From assembly GCA_030248215.1 (NCBI GenBank), contig JASANG010001731.1, positions 97,469-161,468 of the forward strand: a stretch of DNA of 64,000 bases, read 5' to 3'. A model generated the notes under the pieces. It had not been told where the DNA came from. It saw only the letters and a program-made list of their open reading frames with translations, and did no database searches. This document shows positions 59,601 through 64,000 of this stretch, piece after piece; within the stretch, counting starts at the first letter, position 1, and every line of letters begins with the position of its first letter. Position numbers and translations under genes: made by a program. The stretch is from Enoplolaimus lenunculus. Taxonomy: Eukaryota; Nematoda; Enoplea; Enoplida; Thoracostomopsidae.

Positions 59601-60350
59601 TATTTTCAGACTTTACTTTAAAACGTTTTTGAAAACTTTTCTGTTATAACAGAAATACTTTTCAAGTGCACTTTGCTAATTATATTTCTTAAATGTAAGA
59701 AATTTTTTCTTAAATATCAGAGATATTATTTTGGCTGTAGAGAATGCAGATACAGATTGTACTTTCCGACTTTTCAAAGACCCGTACATTTGCAATGTCC
59801 GTTTCAATAAAAAGAATAAAAACGCAAAAAAATTTGATCTTTACTCAGTCTCTGTGTTCACCACAGTCGTGTCAAAATAACAGAATTTTGAAATTAACAC
59901 GAATATGACAGTAAACCTGTGTACCTGGTGATTCCCCCAATTACTTACAAACTTTGGGTAAAGGTACGGAATCAGGAACATCACAAGTTTTATACCTGCA
60001 TGACCAATGGTTCAAAAGTTGTGGCCTTCCAAATTGTAGTGCAAGCAAGAACAGATTTGAAGAGAAAGTGCCTATCATTCACATGTTCGATAAATATATT
60101 AGCTTCAGCGGGTTAAATTCGTACAAAGTTAAAATCTGAGTGGTTATAACTTTTAAACCAAGTACCCTGCAGTTTTCAAAATGGCGCTGCTGAGCTCAAC
60201 CCGTTGGGAACTATAAAATAAACTACTTTCCGTTGAATTCCTACAGGGCTCATTCCATACTTCCTTTTTAAAATTTTGTTGTTGGTTAAATTTAATTTTA
60301 AACGAAAATAATCTTACAAATCTTACCTTTTTGCTTAAATAAACAAACAT
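38015..60350 (-). CDS. WDR35: Intraflagellar transport protein IFT121 (WDR35), complete gene
   Basis: IFT121 is a core subunit of the IFT-A complex. That complex carries out retrograde transport in cilia and helps import membrane receptors. Thirty-one coding exons join in phase to 1,202 residues (3,609 coding bases), close to the human protein's length. The start MFVYLSKK, the WD-repeat half, the helical TPR-like half and the Cys-rich end all match the known WDR35 sequence in order. WD repeats fill about residues 1-620. TPR-like helices fill about 665-1120. A C-terminal zinc-binding module with CxxC pairs (CTGC, CAAC, CPTCKH, CPLCH) ends the protein. All junctions are GT-AG. Exon 7 is present twice (see separate entry). 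Exon 1 starts at ATG 60350 and the stop is TGA 38015-38017. No frame-breaking change was seen, so the gene looks functional. Confidence 0.97.
38310..38662. mobile_element. AACTTAAACTTA-rich inverted-repeat element in WDR35 intron 30
   Basis: The ends CTTTCTAAAAACTTAAAC and GTTTAAACTTTTAGAGAG are imperfect complements. The interior is full of AGTTTAAGC-type repeats. No coding capacity. It lies between exons 30 and 31 and does not touch splice sites. Confidence 0.5.
40308..40575 (+). mobile_element. piggyBac-like MITE carrying a tRNA-like module, copy 2
   Basis: TTAA at 40308-40311 and 40572-40575 bounds a 268-bp element with ends CCCGTTCTCACAT and, complemented, CCCTTTATCACATG. The tRNA-like part on the plus strand has box A TAGCTGCGTGG (40465-40475) and box B AGTTCGAATCC (40509-40519). 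The acceptor stem does not pair, so it is not a tRNA gene. The element lies in WDR35 intron 27, only about 25 bases from the exon 27 donor. Confidence 0.8.
41090..41320. repeat. ATTTGAGAATA inverted-repeat element, copy 2 (best preserved)
   Basis: The left end TATTCTCAAATGCATATAG with TACCTATCACCAGTTAGTA mirrors the right end ACCAACTGATAATAGGTGC with ACATTTGAGAATA. About 230 bases, in WDR35 intron 26. It defines the family's two ends. Confidence 0.65.
42005..42190. repeat. ATTTGAGAATA element, degraded copy
   Basis: Contains GCATAGTACCTATTTCCACC and ACTAACTGGCGATAGGTATT, matching both ends of the 41090 element. The outer ends are lost. Confidence 0.45.
43340..43480 (+). repeat. tRNA-derived SINE-like sequence
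   Basis: Box A TGGCACACAGG (43345-43355) with GTAGAGCG, then an anticodon-like stretch TTTGCCTAACAATCC, then box B AGTTCGAAACC (43388-43398). The acceptor and anticodon stems pair poorly. A unique tail follows (to about 43480). It lies in WDR35 intron 22 and is a likely tRNA-derived SINE copy rather than a tRNA gene. Confidence 0.5.
43528..43728. mobile_element. Palindromic Tc1/mariner-type MITE, copy 2
   Basis: Same family as 8148-8355. Begins CACTACAAAAAATGGTGAG and ends CTCACCATTTCTTGCAGTG, with flanking TA at 43526-43527 and 43729-43730. It lies in WDR35 intron 22, about 50 bases beyond the neighbouring SINE-like sequence. Confidence 0.85.
44796..45098. repeat. 151-bp tandem duplication in WDR35 intron 19
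   Basis: Two adjacent units of about 151 bases share AAAATACTGAG, TTTGATTTGCTACTGAA, CAACTCTTTATGAAAGGC and CATGGGTAAAATTTATATAA. Identity looks above 90%. It is wholly intronic. Confidence 0.8.
45685..45735. repeat. Short CTTGCAGCTGCAAAAACAA tandem
   Basis: A 19-20 base unit occurs about 2.5 times just downstream of the exon 19 donor. The unit contains a TTGCAGCTGCAA palindrome. Confidence 0.75.
45759..47420 (-). CDS. WDR35: WDR35 exons 15-19, end of second WD propeller
   Basis: Exons: 47367-47420, 46913-47022, 46576-46687, 46298-46366 and 45759-45887. Landmarks are DPIC in exon 15, [13 protein letters not shown] in exon 16, GLLTFFDF and [10 protein letters not shown] in exon 17, MEKTKLYV in exon 18 and TSGYIC in exon 19. 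Each agrees with the human protein in order and spacing. Phases are 0, 0, 2, 0 and 0 on entry. Confidence 0.94.
45948..46145. mobile_element. TTAGGC-cored MITE, copy 1
   Basis: A hexamer tract of TTAGGC repeats (about 46018-46100) sits inside sequence shared with 33115, 50108, 52205, 52868, 55898, 57930 and 60597. Intact copies have ends like GGCCCATGTAAAGATC and, at the other end, GGCCAATGTATAGAACAGGG, which are imperfect inverted repeats. Confidence 0.55.
47953..48120. mobile_element. GTAGCCAGC/AAAATTTT MITE, copy 5
   Basis: Begins CAGCCAGAGGGGAGGC and ends GGTGAGCTGGCTACA. Carries GGGGGCTGAGCCCCC and CCTCCTAAAAATTTTTTAA. Located in WDR35 intron 14. Confidence 0.6.
49068..49337. mobile_element. 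hAT-like repeat with internal 94-bp tandem unit
   Basis: The right end GGATCCGCCACTG matches the hAT-like end at 29263. The left end is a decayed CACTGACAGATCCAAGG. Inside, a 94-bp unit containing CGCTCGCTTGCTCGAGAGG is repeated (starts 49167 and 49261). Located in WDR35 intron 14. Confidence 0.5.
49723..60350 (-). CDS. WDR35: WDR35 exons 1-14, first WD propeller and part of second
   Basis: Coding exons in transcript order: 60327-60350, 58839-58953, 58289-58351, 57588-57680, 57014-57115, 56321-56397, 55612-55692 (with identical twin 55454-55534), 54858-55053, 53322-53518, 52692-52817, 52032-52124, 51386-51478, 50374-50576 and 49723-49786. Landmarks match human WDR35. Exon 2 has ISIPNNV. Exon 4 has [10 protein letters not shown]. 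Exon 5 has EEMINNRN. Exon 6 has [11 protein letters not shown]. Exon 10 has LKVPG and [10 protein letters not shown]. Exon 13 has LCNSIGTP and HVIAAS. Exon 8 carries a Ser/Ala-rich loop ([15 protein letters not shown]) where the human protein has a different loop. Exon 12 shortens the human KADENHPQ region. Confidence 0.95.
50108..50295. mobile_element. TTAGGC-cored MITE, copy 2
   Basis: Contains CCTAAGCCTAAGCCTAAGCC (complement of TTAGGC repeats), ACTTAAGCTTACTCTAT and GTTTACATGGGCC. It abuts the exon 13 donor side of WDR35 (exon 13 ends at 50374). Confidence 0.6.
50775..50915 (+). repeat. CCGGA-rich dispersed repeat, copy 2
   Basis: Matches 242-382, with ATTGCCGGAATCTCCGGCA and ACCGGTTGCACCCTGG. 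Located in WDR35 intron 12. Confidence 0.55.
50999..51056. repeat. 28-bp direct repeat
   Basis: AGGGTTAAGCAAATTGAAAT with the following eight bases is present twice in tandem, immediately beside the 20-bp minisatellite. Confidence 0.85.
51081..51360. repeat. GC-rich 20-bp minisatellite in WDR35 intron 12
   Basis: About 14 tandem copies of ACGGTGACGGACGATGCCGC. Variants alternate GATGCC and GATGAC, and the copies nearest exon 12 carry GCGACGG instead of GTGACGG. The array is CpG-rich in an AT-rich intron. It begins about 25 bases from the exon 12 donor (51385). Because 20 is not a multiple of 3, all three minus frames are open across it; these are not genes. Confidence 0.95.
51495..51690. repeat. 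ATTTGAGAATA element, copy 3
   Basis: Starts ATTCTCAAATGCGTATAGC and ends CCAACTGGTGATTGGTGAT with ACGCATTTGAGGATA. Lies just upstream of exon 12 in WDR35 intron 11. Confidence 0.6.
52205..52385. mobile_element. TTAGGC-cored MITE, copy 3
   Basis: Starts GAATGTATAGAACATGGCCG and ends GATCTTTGCATGGGCCG, with CCTAAGCC in between. WDR35 intron 10. Confidence 0.6.
52868..53060. mobile_element. TTAGGC-cored MITE, copy 4
   Basis: Starts GGGGCCAATGTATAGAACAG and ends GATCTTTACATGGCCCC, so both inverted ends are well preserved. The core is CCTAAGCCTAAGCC. WDR35 intron 9. Confidence 0.65.
55165..55222 (-). pseudogene. Decayed partial copy of WDR35 exon 8 start
   Basis: The stretch TTGTTAAGTATACAATTCGG with TTTTACACTGAAAATAAAA resembles the exon 8 acceptor and first codons at 55030-55065 (TTCTAAGCATACAATGCCGA with TTTTACTCTGAAATTAAAA). 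About three quarters of positions match over some 45 bases. It seems to be a degenerate duplicate lying just upstream of exon 8 in intron 7. It is not needed for a full-length protein. Confidence 0.5.
55394..55709 (-). repeat. WDR35: 158-bp tandem duplication containing WDR35 exon 7 twice
   Basis: Positions 55394-55551 and 55552-55709 are two head-to-tail 158-bp units that look identical by eye except at the junction base. Each holds the full 81-nt exon 7 (55454-55534 and 55612-55692), its acceptor (TTTCTTTTTAG) and its donor (GTAAATACC). Both ends of the exon are phase 0, so use of one copy gives the normal protein. Use of both would insert 27 residues into a WD blade without shifting frame. 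Absence of differences suggests a very recent event, a polymorphism or an assembly artefact. Confidence 0.95.
55898..56080. mobile_element. TTAGGC-cored MITE, copy 5
   Basis: Starts GGCCCATGTAAAGATTAGG and ends GATACGGCCATGTTCTATACATT. The core has AAACTTAAGC and GCTTAGGC. WDR35 intron 6. Confidence 0.6.
56772..56981. mobile_element. Palindromic Tc1/mariner-type MITE, copy 3, nested
   Basis: Same family as 8148-8355, flanked by TA (56770-56771 and 56982-56983). It interrupts an ATTTGAGAATA element. Left of it reads GACGATAGGTGC and right of it reads CGCACACTTGAGAATACAG, which together restore that element's end. Located in WDR35 intron 5, about 30 bases from exon 5. Confidence 0.85.
57210..57365. 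mobile_element. GTAGCCAGC/AAAATTTT MITE, copy 6
   Basis: Carries ACCCCCCTCGAAAATTTTCA, CTTGCTTATTAGTCATCGAAAA and CGTCCTGACAAGTTTTTAGC. Ends GACATGGCTACAGGCC. WDR35 intron 4. Confidence 0.6.
57930..58140. mobile_element. TTAGGC-cored MITE, copy 6
   Basis: Starts GGCCAATGTTTGGAACAACG and ends GATCTTTACATTTGCCGG, with a CCTAAGCC core. WDR35 intron 3. Confidence 0.6.
58470..58690. repeat. ATTTGAGAATA element, copy 4
   Basis: Left part ATATTTTCAAATTCATATACC, right part AGACCTATTACCAACTGGTT. Diverged. WDR35 intron 2. Confidence 0.5.
59485..59720. repeat. CAGAAAAGT-rich hairpin repeat in WDR35 intron 1
   Basis: Repeated and inverted CAGAAAAGTATTTTCTG and AGAAATACTTTTC motifs can fold into nested hairpins. 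Probably a MITE remnant. No coding potential. Confidence 0.45.
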
Positions 60351-60356
60351 CGGTTT

Positions 60357-60590
60357 GCTGGATTTGTGATATTTATAAAAACATTTCGCTAATTATTGTA
60401 CTTACACGTATAATAATGACCCAACTGTGAAAAGTTTCTTCAGACTGATCAGCCCTTAAATGCGCTCCCCGAAATTTCATAAACAACACTGGAATGTAAA
60501 CAATACTAAAAACTGAGGCCAAGTCTACCAGACGCCAAATAAAAGACCTGCAGCAATAGCGCAGCATAAGTTACTCTCCAACTTTATATG
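60357..60590 (-). promoter_or_regulatory. WDR35: WDR35 promoter and 5' UTR exon candidate
   Basis: Upstream of the start codon a short leader, CAAACCG, follows the acceptor AAATCCAG at 60358-60359. About 48 bases further upstream is a perfect donor, GTAAGT, ending an exon at 60406. A TATAAAG sequence reads on the minus strand near 60580-60586, about 30 bases before a plausible start near 60550. An ATG at 60567 opens a 54-codon frame up to the donor. If included in the mRNA it would be an upstream ORF overlapping the WDR35 start out of frame. The TATA position suggests transcription begins after it. Confidence 0.4.
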
Positions 60591-60596
60591 GCGATC

Positions 60597-60782
60597 GGCC
60601 CATGTATAGAACAGGGCCGGATCGTTTTCCGAAGGTGCTATAATAGAGTTAGTTTAAGCTTTAGACAAATTTTTTTGCTTAGGCTTAGGCTTAGAAATAG
60701 GCTCATCCATACGCTTAGGCTTAGGCTTAGGCTTAGGAATATTCGTATACTACTGTTCCGTCCCTGTTCTATACATGGACCT
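60597..60782. mobile_element. TTAGGC-cored MITE, copy 7, in the WDR35 promoter
   Basis: Both ends are near-identical inverted repeats: GGCCCATGTATAGAACAGGG at left and GTCCATGTATAGAACAGGG (complement) at right. The core has TTAGGCTTAGGCTTAGG. It sits immediately upstream of the TATA-like sequence, so it bounds the proximal promoter. Confidence 0.7.
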
Positions 60783-61261
60783 GGCGATCTATTTTCATTC
60801 CCACCCGATACCTGCAGAAATACCTTTTCCAATATTTGTAGTCTAAATTCTGCCAGTCTAAAATCTTCACCTCAATATTGTTACCATAGCTACAAGATCT
60901 AGCACTATAGACACAAAATGATGATTCATCTTTAGTATCGTTTGTAACTGATTCCAGACAGTTTGCAGCGTGGGCCGATGACAAGTGCGTGTTGTTGTTG
61001 GAAGCCAAAAACTTGATTAGCTGAAATCGTTTTGTTTATTTGCATATAGCCAAAAATGTTAATTTTGGTAGCTAATAAAAATTCTGATAAATTCGTGAAA
61101 GTATTAATCTGGTTTGGTGTACTTTGGGAAGATTGTTGGTAAACTAGTCATTTTTATTATAGCTCAATTCAGTAAACCCAAAACTTTAATGTTGTCTTTA
61201 AACGTGGTTTATTTGTATTTTTTCGACCGATTTACAAAAATCTGGCTCTGTACGAAGAAGC

Positions 61262-61452
61262 CGTGTTCTCAAATGTCACATATCACCAGCCAGTAATAAG
61301 GTTTCAAATAAGCGAGTTTTGCTTAAGCTGGTCTCAAAATTAAAATACAAGTAGGGCAAATCAAATGTTAAAATATGCTAAATTTTGAGGCTAATTATAC
61401 CTAAGTTTAAAAGCTGCAAGACTTAAGGTGCTGACACATTTGAGAATACTAC
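61262..61452. repeat. ATTTGAGAATA element, copy 5
   Basis: Starts TTCTCAAATGTCACATATC and ends AGGTGCTGACACATTTGAGAA, giving matching inverted ends. Confidence 0.55.
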
Positions 61453-61761
61453 AAAAGTATCCATATCTAATTTTACGCTTTCGCCTAACTCAAAAACAAA
61501 TTCGGCTGCATTTATCCACTACAGTGTATATATCGCCGGGAATCCTGTAGGGAATTCAAAATTTGTGAAACTTGGGCACTGACCTTTACAGTTTTAAATG
61601 AGGGGCCCGAGCTGTACCTAATAGTGAAAATTGTGAGCGAAGCGGGCGTGAAACTAAATGCAATTTACCAAAATGGCGTATTGCGGTTTAGCGCTTTGGG
61701 GCCTTTTGGTCTCGCTTCTCTCGCGAGTTTATTTCCACTTTTCTAACTTTGGCCTTCTTAC

Positions 61762-61900
61762 TTATATAAATTTCTGGAACCACTACTAGTTGGTTCATTA
61801 AACCATAGGCGTGGGTAAAGACAAAGAAATCCGTTAGCGCGCAATTATCCCAAGGCTGGTTAAAGCTTTTACTATGAATGTTGGCGAAATTGCACAAGAG
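61762..61900 (-). CDS. Candidate coding exon, unrecognised
   Basis: After the acceptor GCGGATATTAG the phase-0 frame gives 46 codons, with FANIHSKSFNQPWDNCALTD and a hydrophobic GLMNQLVVVPEIYI. It ends at the donor GTAAGA. Composition is protein-like and both splice sites are good. Partner exons were not found. It is on the same strand as WDR35 but no phase or homology links them. A CTCGC-type repeat follows directly on its 3' side. Confidence 0.3.
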
Positions 61901-62227
61901 CTAATATCCGCTACTTGGGATATTCATGACAATCACAAATCTTTAAACTGAAAATGTTTGTGGTTGAATCATCCGGTTCTAGTTTCTGGTACGACAAAGA
62001 ATTCTACAACCGTACAAACCTGTTATCATCAGTATTGCAATTTTAAGCTTAACTCATAGCTATCTATTTTGCGTAGTAAAATTTGCATATTTTACCGGAA
62101 AATTCAGTATATACCGGTTCATTCGATCTTGCTTCTGCAAAATTCGCTTGCTTGTATTTGATATTTGTGTTTGAGCTGTTGGTTTGCAGTTTTAACTTTT
62201 TGACTTTATTTACATATTTTCACAAAA

Positions 62228-62747
62228 ATGATGGTTAAAGGTGATTTATTGGGAATTTTGTGTTTGTGCATATTTTTTGTTCGAAATTTTTCAACCTGGT
62301 TCCACGTTAGAAAGATCGGATTTTAATTTTTGGTTTGCGTAAAATGCTTAAGCCGCAAAAAATTAATTGGGTCTTGTATAGTTCTTCACATTAAAATTAG
62401 GGGCTTCGGCTTCGGTTTAGCCTTACGTTTAGGTAAAGGCAAGGCCTGTTACGGTTAGGCATAGGTAAGCCTTCTAAACATAAGCCTTCTAAACATAAGC
62501 CTAAGCCGTGGCCTAGGCATTAATGTGGGGGAGACTGTACAAAAGCTAATACAAATTTTTCATATTGCGGTAATCTCTTTTCTTATATTTATTGGATTAC
62601 TATTATAAACCAAAATTTTTTGGCCGAAAAGTGAAATATTTGGCATTTTTTCAACTTCGCCGCGCTGTTGTCGGCAGAAATGTTACACTCGAATCAAAGA
62701 AATCAAGCAATTGGGCCAGTGACAATGTTGCGGTTCCTGTCAATTTT
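62228..62747 (+). CDS. Candidate secreted-protein gene start, two exons
   Basis: Exon 1 (62228-62305) begins MMVKGDLLGILCLCIFFVRN, a good signal-peptide shape, and ends at a GTTAGA donor in phase 0. Exon 2 (62678-62747) lies between the acceptor GTTGTCGGCAG and the perfect donor GTAAGT. All three frames of exon 2 are largely open. Joined in phase 0 to exon 1 it meets a stop after 14 codons, while the frame open to the donor (NVTLESKKSSNWASDN) needs a different phase. The exons may therefore not be neighbours. Family unknown. Confidence 0.25.
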
Positions 62748-63097
62748 GTAAGTTTATACAGATTAGTGGATACTAATGAAAGCAATTAGGATTTGACTTT
62801 GAATGCAAAAACATGCGCATGGATTGTCACTCGCTTGGCTCGCGGAATTGTTTAATTGCCATGTAGCAGATGCTGGGATCTAGCCAACATATCTCACTAT
62901 AGTACAAAACGAACCTATTTTTATATAGGGCATAAAATATTGTTTTCGAAGATACGTCGGGCATGCGTGGACAAGGGCCAGGATCTTCATATAGATAAAA
63001 ATTTTTTAGGTTGGCTCACGTTTCTGTGAAACAGTTCACAACTTCGCTGGAACTGTCAGTTTTTCGGAGTGTGTTGTTTTAGGTGGTTGGTGGTGGG

Positions 63098-63098
63098 G

Positions 63099-63128
<30 letters not shown>
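63098..63128 (+). repeat. Long poly-G run
   Basis: About 28 consecutive G residues, interrupted only at the edges, lie within a G-rich stretch ending GCGGCGGGAGGGGCG. Its exact length is unreliable in any assembly. It can form stacked G-quadruplexes. Shorter G runs occur at 13708-13719 and 17938-17952. Confidence 0.9.
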
Positions 63129-63129
<1 letters not shown>

Positions 63130-63427
63130 GGCGGGAGGGGCGCTTTCCAGGGGCGGTGAGATAAACAACATGAGGAAGGGGCGCATGCGCAATTTTTTTA
63201 TTTTTTCGGTTATCCCACCCAGCTGGTGCTTGACCAAAATTGGTTTGATTTTGACAATTTTTGCATATTTGAGCTTCTCATAACCTCTCCTGTTTATTGC
63301 ACTCCCAAATTTGAATGTTTGGAAAAATTTGGTGTCTAACGTCCCAAGGACCCCACTTGGTATCCAAAAATTTTTTGTTAAAAAGTTAGACCAGTTATAT
63401 AACATTCAACGCAGCTTGTGAAGCTGA

Positions 63428-63558
63428 GAGTACAACTGTGCTAAATTTTCTGTAATCACGTCTGGCTAACGAGTTGCGGTCAGATATCTGATCAGCTGCG
63501 CTTTGACCGTAACTCGTTAACCAGACGTTTCGCTGAGAAAAATTTAACACAATTCGAC
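63428..63558. mobile_element. Hairpin MITE
   Basis: Arms GTCTGGCTAACGAGTTGCGG and (complement of the right arm) GTCTGGTTAACGAGTTACGG pair almost perfectly. Pairing extends weakly outward through GTGCTAAATTTT and GTGTTAAATTTT. The central loop is GATATCTGATCAGCTGCGC. No coding potential. Confidence 0.65.
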
Positions 63559-63840
63559 TTATGTCCACAGTCTCCTAAACCGTGTATGCTTCACGCCTAA
63601 GTAATACCGAACAAACCTTGTTAACAGAGCTGAATCGTGCAGAAATTGAATAGTTCTTTCTATTTTCATACTTAACTTTTTGTTTTCTAAACAATTGAAT
63701 CAAGGAACGGTCCTTGATTGGGCGTCCAGCAAAACAGCTGTGGTGTGCTGAGAATTTTAACGATGCATATTGTTCGTCATAAGCTAATGAGAAGCTATGA
63801 GTGGCAATTGGTCCGCCATTGTTACACACTCTCAATTACA

Positions 63841-64000
63841 GTGCCCGAGCAATCAGAGGGAAGAGCTCCCCCTAAACTCCAGGGCGGGGCCCCAAACTTG
63901 CGAGTGAAGCGAGCGAGAAGCCAGACGCATTTTAAAACTTCGGCGGTTTTTGTTTTAATCGGTTAGGGTGCGGGTACGTTTTTGGGTGGGGCCCCTCAAA
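63841..64000 (+). repeat. Dispersed repeat matching 14340-14530
   Basis: Reverse-complement match to the 14340-14530 repeat, including GCGAGCGAGAAGCCAGACGC and GGTTAGGGTGCG. It runs off the window edge, so its full extent is unknown. Confidence 0.6.

Noticed and set aside
63079-63405. Proline/glycine-rich ORFs on both strands
   Set aside because: Created by the poly-G run; no splice or protein support.

Overview
This is a AT-rich (roughly 60-65% by eye) nuclear window from an animal. Genes are split by GT-AG introns, there are no bacterial-style operons, and short DNA-transposon derivatives (MITEs) are abundant. The one long gene encodes a ciliary transport protein, so the organism builds cilia. 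Its repeats and exon style suggest a marine invertebrate, perhaps a tunicate-like animal, but I cannot fix the species. All splice models are by eye: each was accepted because consensus splice sites, intron phase and protein sense agree.

Region 1-34 kb is gene-poor. It holds several short or partial gene candidates that I cannot name: a small membrane-anchored protein at 5.2-5.7 kb (minus), a multi-exon gene at 15.6-16.7 kb (minus), a single-exon basic ORF at 21.4 kb (plus), the last exons of a membrane protein at 26.6-27.5 kb (minus), exons resembling the end of a seven-transmembrane receptor at 28.6-30.1 kb (minus), and a 46-residue ORF at 32.7 kb (minus). Between them lie MITEs of the Tc1/mariner (TA), hAT-like and piggyBac-like (TTAA) types, tRNA-derived SINE remnants and diverged tandem arrays.

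Region 34.48-37.14 kb is a complete pogo/Tigger-type DNA transposon. It has matched terminal inverted repeats, a TA target duplication, repeated subterminal motifs and one uninterrupted transposase ORF.

Region 38.0-60.4 kb (minus) is a complete gene for IFT121/WDR35, an IFT-A subunit of intraflagellar transport. I place 31 coding exons that join in phase into 1,202 residues from Met to stop. One exon (exon 7) is present twice in an apparently identical 158-bp tandem duplication. The introns carry many MITEs, a GC-rich 20-bp minisatellite and a nested MITE insertion.

Region 60.4-64 kb holds the probable IFT121 promoter and 5' UTR exon, one unnamed minus-strand exon, a plus-strand start exon that looks like a signal peptide, a long G run and a hairpin element. 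No retrovirus-like or capsid-bearing element was recognised, and there is no CRISPR array, rRNA or intact tRNA gene.
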